Below are positions 59,215-64,000 of a stretch of DNA of 64,000 nucleotides, one piece after another. This DNA is from Bacillus bingmayongensis (GTDB taxonomy: Bacteria > Bacillota > Bacilli > Bacillales > Bacillaceae_G): assembly GCF_000299035.1 (NCBI RefSeq), contig NZ_JH921517.1:175317-239316 (forward strand), read 5' to 3'. Every line of letters begins with the position of its first letter. Position 1 is the stretch's first letter. Position numbers and translations under genes: made by a program. The notes beneath the pieces were generated by a model. It was not told the origin of the DNA. It worked only from the letters and a program-made list of their open reading frames with translations, and ran no database searches.

Positions 59215-60525
59215 ATGACACTACAAACATTTACTCAGTATAATTTTCAACCATTTTTAATAGATGCAGTTCGTGAACTACGCTTTTCGGAGCCGACAGA
59301 AATTCAACAGAAAATTTTTCCTGTTGTGAAAAAAGGTGTGAGTGTAATTGGACAGTCCCAAACAGGTTCTGGGAAAACTCACGCATACTTACTTCCAACT
59401 TTAAACAGAATTGATGCAAAACGCGAAGAAGTACAACTTGTCATTACAGCGCCTACTCGTGAGTTAGCACAACAAATTTATCAAGAGATTGTGAAGTTAA
59501 CAAAGTTTTGTGCGGAAGATCAAATGATTACAGCCCGTTGTTTAATTGGCGGAACGGACAAACAACGCTCCATTGAAAAGCTGAAAAAGCAACCTCATGT
59601 TGTTGTTGGAACACCAGGACGTATTAAAGATTTAGTAGAAGAACAAGCACTATTTGTTCATACAGCATCTACTATTATTGTCGATGAGGCAGATTTAATG
59701 CTTGATATGGGATTCATTCAAGACGTAGATAAAATTGCCGCACGCATGCCTAAAAACTTGCAAATGCTTGTGTTCTCTGCAACGATTCCTCAAAAATTAA
59801 AGCCGTTTATGAAGAAGTATATGGAGAATCCAGAGCACATTCATATTAATCCGAAACAAGTTGCAGCAGGGAATATTGAGCATTATTTAGTACCTTCTAG
59901 ACATCGCAATAAGATTGAATTAGTGAAAAATATGTTGCTTCAATTTAAGCCATATTTAGCAATCGTCTTTACAAATACGAAAAAGATGGCAGATGAAGTT
60001 GCGAATGGATTAACAGAGCGTGGATTAAAAGTTGGACGTATCCATGGGGATTTATCTCCACGTGACCGTAAAAAAATGATGAAACAAATTCGTGATTTAG
60101 AATTTCAATATATTGTCGCGACTGACTTAGCAGCACGTGGTATTGATATTGAAGGAATCAGTCATGTAATTAACTATGAACTTCCTTCAGATTTAGATTT
60201 CTTCGTGCATCGCGTTGGAAGAACAGCCCGTGCTGGTTATTCTGGTATCGCAGTGACAATTTATGATCCAGCAAACGAAGAAGCATTAGATAGCTTAGAA
60301 AAACAACGTAATATTACATTTAAACATGTAGATTTACGAGGAGACGAATGGACGGATTTAGGTGAGCGTCATCGTCGAAAAAGCCGTAAGAAACCGAATA
60401 ACGAGCTGGATATTATGGCAACGAAGGTTGTTAAAAAACCGAAAAAGGTCAAGCCAGGTTATAAGAAAAAGCTTGCAACTGAACGTGAAAAAGTGAAGAA
60501 AAAGTATAGCAATAAAAAAAGATAA
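59215..60525 (+). CDS. cshB: DEAD-box RNA helicase CshB
   Basis: 436 residues. Q motif FSEPTEIQQKIF, motif I SQTGSGKT (about 49-56), Ia PTRELA, II VDEADL (DEAD), III SATIP, VI HRVGRTARAG and a Lys/Arg-rich tail (about 385-436). Unwinds RNA, linked to cold adaptation. Own terminator. Confidence 0.94.
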   Translation: MTLQTFTQYNFQPFLIDAVRELRFSEPTEIQQKIFPVVKKGVSVIGQSQTGSGKTHAYLLPTLNRIDAKREEVQLVITAPTRELAQQIYQEIVKLTKFCAEDQMITARCLIGGTDKQRSIEKLKKQPHVVVGTPGRIKDLVEEQALFVHTASTIIVDEADLMLDMGFIQDVDKIAARMPKNLQMLVFSATIPQKLKPFMKKYMENPEHIHINPKQVAAGNIEHYLVPSRHRNKIELVKNMLLQFKPYLAIVFTNTKKMADEVANGLTERGLKVGRIHGDLSPRDRKKMMKQIRDLEFQYIVATDLAARGIDIEGISHVINYELPSDLDFFVHRVGRTARAGYSGIAVTIYDPANEEALDSLEKQRNITFKHVDLRGDEWTDLGERHRRKSRKKPNNELDIMATKVVKKPKKVKPGYKKKLATEREKVKKKYSNKKR

Positions 60526-60549
60526 GGGGGTTCCCTTATCTTTTTTTAT
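60514..60549 (+). terminator. terminator of cshB
   Basis: Stem AAAAAAGATAAGGG/CCCTTATCTTTTTTT; overlaps the end of cshB. Confidence 0.88.
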
Positions 60550-60629
60550 TCAGTTGTTTGCTGGGATAAGCTCCTTATTTCAAGATTCAGCGGGTGGAGA
60601 GGGAGCTGCTGATTAAAGTTTCACTTTAT
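60545..60629 (+). repeat. bcr1 repeat, degenerate 85-bp form
   Basis: TTTAT at both ends (60545 and 60625), right end GCTGATTAAAGTTTCACTTTAT intact, inner part reduced to one hairpin AGCTCC/GGAGCT. Confidence 0.65.
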
Positions 60630-60726
60630 ATTATTTTTTGTAGTGTTTTTGTGAACAAACAATTCACTACATATTTCTACAAATTATGCTATCATTATAG
60701 CTATTGGATATTGAAGAGGTGATTAT

Positions 60727-61623
60727 ATGTTAAAGATTGGATCTCATGTTTCTATGAGTGGTAAAAAGATGTTATTAGCAGCGAGTGAAGAGGCTGTTTC
60801 ATATGGCGCGACAACGTTTATGATTTATACAGGTGCACCGCAAAATACGAGAAGAAAACCAATTGAAGAATTGAATATAGAAGCTGGACGAAAACATATG
60901 GAGCTTAATGGTATTGAGGAAATTATTGTCCATGCACCTTATATTATTAATGTTGGTAATACGACAAAACCTGAAACGTTCCAATTAGGTGTAGATTTCC
61001 TTCGTATGGAAATTGAAAGAACAGAAGCGTTAGGAGTAGCAAAGCAAATTGTACTTCATCCAGGTGCTCACGTTGGTGCAGGAGCTGAAGCTGGTATTCA
61101 GCAAATCATTAAAGGGCTAAATGAAGTATTGACGCCAGAACAGACAGTAAATATTGCATTAGAAACGATGGCTGGAAAAGGAACGGAGTGCGGGCGTAGC
61201 TTTGACGAAATCGCAAAAATTATTGATGGTGTAACATATAACGAAAAATTATCTGTCTGTTTTGACACGTGTCATACACATGATGCAGGTTATGACATTG
61301 TTAACGATTTTGATGGCGTATTAAATGAGTTTGATAAGATCGTTGGGATTGATCGTTTGCAAGTGTTGCATATTAACGATAGTAAAAATGTACGCGGAGC
61401 TGGAAAAGACCGTCATGAAAATATTGGTTTTGGCCATATTGGTTATAAAGCGTTGCATCATATCGTGCATCATCCACAATTACAACATGTACCAAAAATT
61501 CTTGAAACACCATATGTGGGTGAGGATAAGAAAGATAAAAAACCACCATATAAGTTTGAAATTGAAATGTTAAAGAGTGGTTCATTTGATGAAGGTCTTC
61601 TTGAGAAGATTAAAGAACAATAA
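60727..61623 (+). CDS. nfo: endonuclease IV (apurinic/apyrimidinic endonuclease)
   Basis: 298 residues. Zinc ligands in [43 protein letters not shown] and HINDSK. Cuts abasic sites in base excision repair. GAAGAGGTG precedes the ATG. Confidence 0.96.
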   Translation: MLKIGSHVSMSGKKMLLAASEEAVSYGATTFMIYTGAPQNTRRKPIEELNIEAGRKHMELNGIEEIIVHAPYIINVGNTTKPETFQLGVDFLRMEIERTEALGVAKQIVLHPGAHVGAGAEAGIQQIIKGLNEVLTPEQTVNIALETMAGKGTECGRSFDEIAKIIDGVTYNEKLSVCFDTCHTHDAGYDIVNDFDGVLNEFDKIVGIDRLQVLHINDSKNVRGAGKDRHENIGFGHIGYKALHHIVHHPQLQHVPKILETPYVGEDKKDKKPPYKFEIEMLKSGSFDEGLLEKIKEQ

Positions 61624-61652
61624 GGAGGGGGATTTCCCCTCCTTATTTTAAT
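61618..61652. terminator. bidirectional terminator
   Basis: Stem AATAAGGAGGGG/CCCCTCCTTATT between converging nfo and yqfT. Confidence 0.9.
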
Positions 61653-61897
61653 AGTTTCTGAAATAACGTATTTATTTGTTGAGCGGTAGATGGGGAAGTG
61701 ACCTTTGCGATTTTTTTTAAAAGTTCTAGTCTTTCTCCTGTATCATAAATATTGATATTTTTCCCTTTTAGTAAAGGGACGATTTGCTCAGCTTGTTCAG
61801 TTGTGATGGGAACTTCATATTCTTTACTATATTTCAATAATTCTTTTGTTGTCATATGATTTAATTTTTTGTTTACAATGTGTTTGATAAGGTTCAT
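61643..61897 (-). CDS. yqfT: DUF2624 family protein YqfT
   Basis: 84 residues, MNLIKHIVNKKLNHMTTKEL onward, a small basic helical protein. GAAGGAGGA lies 10 bases before the ATG. Same position and size as B. subtilis yqfT; function unknown. Confidence 0.88.
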   Translation of the reverse strand: MNLIKHIVNKKLNHMTTKELLKYSKEYEVPITTEQAEQIVPLLKGKNINIYDTGERLELLKKIAKVTSPSTAQQINTLFQKLLK

Positions 61898-62048
61898 GAT
61901 GCAGTCCTCCTTCAGGCGTCCTTATATCGAAATATATGTCTGGAATGCTTGTATATATTCGCGTAGTAGTTGCTTTTTTCTATAAGGAAAAGAAGAGTAT
62001 GTTATAATAAAAGAACAGAATTGCATAGAGAATGTATAGGGAGGACTT

Positions 62049-62927
62049 ATGGAGAAAAAACAACATCGAAAAGAAAGTATTATCCATCTATTGTATCGTT
62101 TAGTTATGATTGTCTTTGGTGCAACATGTGCGGCGGTAGCAATTGAACTATTTTTAATGCCGAATAAAATTATTGATGGCGGTATTATCGGTATTTCCCT
62201 CATACTAGATTACCTTACACCTAACATTTGGTGGTTAAGTTTTTCTACTTTAGTTGTCATCCTCAATATCCCGTTTATGTATTCCGGTTATAAACAAATT
62301 GGGAAAACTTTCATGTTATCTTCTGCTTTTGCAATTGTAGCTTTAGCGTTCATTGAGACAACATTACATACCATTAAACCATTTACGACAGAACCGATTT
62401 TAGCAACTGTTTTTGGCGGGCTTATTTTAGGCCTTGGTGTAGGGCTTGTTATTCGTCATGGTGGTTCATTAGATGGTACAGAAATTATGGGGATTTTATT
62501 AACAAAGAAATTACCGTTTTCTGTCGGTGAATTCGTTATGTTTGTGAATTTATTTATTTTTGCTTGGGCTGCATTTGTATTTGGTGTCGAGCAAGCGATG
62601 TATTCTGTTATGACATACTATATTGCGTTTAAAACAATTGATACGGTTATTCAAGGGTTGGATGAAACAAAAGCAGTTCTAATTGTATCAGATCAATATG
62701 AAGAAGTATCAAATGCAATTTTACACCGCCTTGGTCGTGGGACAACGAAACTTGTTGCTAAGGGTGGTTATACAGATAAAGAAAAAGAAGTAATTTATGC
62801 AGTCGTTACACGTCTTGAGGTAACGAAATTAAAATCAATTGTTCATGAAATTGATGAAAATGCCTTTATTACAATTATGAGCACGCAAGAGACAAATGGC
62901 GGTAAATTTAAATCAGCAATTCATTAA
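62049..62927 (+). CDS. yqfU: YitT/YqfU family membrane protein (DUF2179)
   Basis: 292 residues. Five to six membrane helices (about 15-190) with GGIIGISLI and [16 protein letters not shown] repeats of the YitT domain, then a cytoplasmic DUF2179 domain (about 225-285, ETNGGKFK). Transport role suspected but not shown. Next to the zinc uptake genes, as yqfU is next to zur in B. subtilis. Confidence 0.88.
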   Translation: MEKKQHRKESIIHLLYRLVMIVFGATCAAVAIELFLMPNKIIDGGIIGISLILDYLTPNIWWLSFSTLVVILNIPFMYSGYKQIGKTFMLSSAFAIVALAFIETTLHTIKPFTTEPILATVFGGLILGLGVGLVIRHGGSLDGTEIMGILLTKKLPFSVGEFVMFVNLFIFAWAAFVFGVEQAMYSVMTYYIAFKTIDTVIQGLDETKAVLIVSDQYEEVSNAILHRLGRGTTKLVAKGGYTDKEKEVIYAVVTRLEVTKLKSIVHEIDENAFITIMSTQETNGGKFKSAIH

Positions 62928-62929
62928 AA

Positions 62930-63022
62930 ATACGTATTCAAAAAAGAAACTAGAGAGAGTCAATCGGTCCGGGCGCAAGAGGAAATGTGACAGCTATCTT
63001 TGTCGTGATTTTTGAATATCCT
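62930..63022. repeat. short repeat, second copy of the comEB-comEC family
   Basis: Ends GTATTCAAAAAAG and TTTTTGAATATCC as inverted repeats, with AAATGTGACAGCTATCT inside, as in the 20111-20259 copy; about 55 bases shorter. Confidence 0.65.
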
Positions 63023-63023
63023 T

Positions 63024-63053
63024 AAAAAGTAGAGAGATTTTCTCTGCTTTTTT
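63024..63053 (+). terminator. terminator of yqfU
   Basis: Stem AAAAAGTAGAGAG/CTCTGCTTTTTT with loop ATTTT. Confidence 0.8.
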
Positions 63054-63104
63054 GTTATAATAATAAGGTTGTCCAAAATAAAGAATATATTTTAGGCAGA
63101 TTGG

Positions 63105-63166
63105 TTTACAACTATAATAAGCTATACTATAATTCAAATAGAAATAAATCGGAATCATTCTGAATT
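63105..63166 (+). promoter_or_regulatory. znuCB promoter with Zur-box-like operator
   Basis: TTTACA (63105-63110), 17-bp spacer, TATAAT (63128-63133), then AAATCGGAATCATTCTGAAT at 63146-63166, which keeps most of the Zur consensus (AAATCGTAATNATTACGATTT) with four mismatches. Same position relative to the promoter as the rpmG site. Confidence 0.7.
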
Positions 63167-63183
63167 AAAATAGGTGAGATGCT

Positions 63184-63954
63184 ATGAATAATATGTTGGA
63201 AATAGAAGGGCTGACATTTCGGTATGAAGATCGAAATGTGTTAGAAGATATTAATTTGCAAGTTCCCAAGGGGGCTTTTTTAGGTTTGGTTGGGCCTAAT
63301 GGATCTGGTAAATCGACCTTATTAAAGTGTATATTAGGTGTTTTGAAGCCGAAGAAGGGAAGTATTCGGTTATTTGGTATTGATAGTAAGAAATTTAAAG
63401 AGTGGAATAAAATTGGTTATGTTTCACAAAAGGCTAACAGCTTTAATTCTGGTTTTCCAGCGACTGTCTTTGAAGTTGTTTCAATGGGACTTGTTTCAAA
63501 AAAGGGTCTATTTCGTTTCTTGAAGAAAGAAGATAAAGAAAAGGTCACAAAGGCAATCTCAGATGTAGGAATGAGTGAATTTCAAAATCGTAACATCGGA
63601 GAGCTTTCCGGTGGGCAACAGCAACGTGTATTTATCGCACGTGCGCTTGTAAGCAACCCAGAATTACTGATTTTGGACGAGCCTACAGTGGGGATTGATA
63701 TAAAGAGTGTAGAGAGCTTTTATGAGATACTAGAAGATTTAAATAAAAAACTAGGTATCACACTGATTCTGGTTACACACGATATGGGGGCTGTAACAGA
63801 GAAGGTGACGCATGTTGCCTGTTTAAATCAGCATTTACATTTCCATGGAAATGTTGAGAAATTCCGAGAGTTAGAAGATGCGGAAATGTCGATTTTATAT
63901 GGACATCATGTTCATCGTTTAGAGCATGATCATGAGCATCACGGGAGGATATAA
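63184..63954 (+). CDS. znuC: zinc ABC transporter ATP-binding protein
   Basis: 256 residues. Walker A GPNGSGKST (about 37-45), signature LSGGQQQR, Walker B LLILDEP and switch His in LVTHD. The C-terminus is His-rich (HHVHRLEHDHEHHGRI), common in zinc and manganese transport ATPases. With the Zur-like site this points to zinc import. Overlaps the permease gene by one base. Confidence 0.88.
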   Translation: MNNMLEIEGLTFRYEDRNVLEDINLQVPKGAFLGLVGPNGSGKSTLLKCILGVLKPKKGSIRLFGIDSKKFKEWNKIGYVSQKANSFNSGFPATVFEVVSMGLVSKKGLFRFLKKEDKEKVTKAISDVGMSEFQNRNIGELSGGQQQRVFIARALVSNPELLILDEPTVGIDIKSVESFYEILEDLNKKLGITLILVTHDMGAVTEKVTHVACLNQHLHFHGNVEKFRELEDAEMSILYGHHVHRLEHDHEHHGRI

Positions 63955-64000
63955 TGATACAGGATTTTTTACAATATGATTTTTTACGTAATTCTTTATA
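63954..64000 (+). CDS. znuB: zinc ABC transporter permease, N-terminal fragment (runs off the right edge)
   Basis: Only 15 codons are visible: MIQDFLQYDFLRNSL. The start overlaps the znuC stop as TAATG and GGGAGGA lies 7 bases upstream. The N-terminus is typical of ABC-3 family permeases; identity rests mainly on position. Confidence 0.75.
   Translation, partial: MIQDFLQYDFLRNSL

Overview
The window is a chromosomal segment of a Bacillus cereus group bacterium. The evidence is the low-GC, endospore-former gene set (sigK, gpr, sda, yqfC/yqfD, a VrrA/YqfQ-type coat protein), gene order that follows the B. subtilis comE-yqe-dnaK-yqf-sigA region, and about ten copies of the ~155-bp bcr1 repeat (TTTAT at the ends), which is characteristic of this group. 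No tRNA, rRNA, CRISPR, prophage or IS element was seen; the mobile-looking DNA is all short non-coding repeats.

Layout. 1-800: the start of a minus-strand phenylalanine hydroxylase gene behind two tandem T-box leaders. 905-10136: accessory genes, including a beta-propeller protein, a histidine phosphatase followed by a probable caspase-fold protein, DoxX, a lipoprotein hydrolase, a GNAT enzyme, a PhoP-box alkaline phosphatase, a small alarmone synthetase, and a Zur-box L33 paralogue. 10275-12398: intact sigK, psd and sda, the last with DnaA boxes upstream. 12642-17810: yqeG-yqeH-aroE-yhbY-nadD-yqeK-rsfS-yqeM. 17983-22603: divergent comER and comEA-comEB-comEC. 23131-31312: holA, rpsT, gpr, yqxA, lepA, an HxlR regulator, hemW and hrcA. 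31423-38411: grpE-dnaK-dnaJ-prmA-rsmE-mtaB, with CIRCE in front of hrcA. 38555-54239: deoC, rpsU, yqeY, sporulation yqfCD, phoH, pgpH, ybeY, dgkA, cdd, era, recO, ccpN, the PPDK regulator, yqxD, dnaG and sigA (macromolecular-synthesis cluster). 54624-64000: cccA, trmK, yqfO, ispH, vrrA/yqfQ, cshB, nfo, yqfT, yqfU and the zinc importer znuC-znuB, which runs off the end.

Themes: ribosome biogenesis, translation and tRNA modification (rpsT, rpsU, rsfS, yqeH, era, ybeY, prmA, rsmE, mtaB, trmK, lepA), proteostasis (HrcA/DnaK), competence (com genes), replication-sporulation coupling (sda, sigK, gpr) and zinc homeostasis (a Zur-type site at each of rpmG and znuCB). Least explained parts: the caspase-like gene at 3274, the tandem structured repeats at 39225-39600, a 23-aa ORF at 9291-9362, and the apparent absence of spoIIP between gpr and yqxA.
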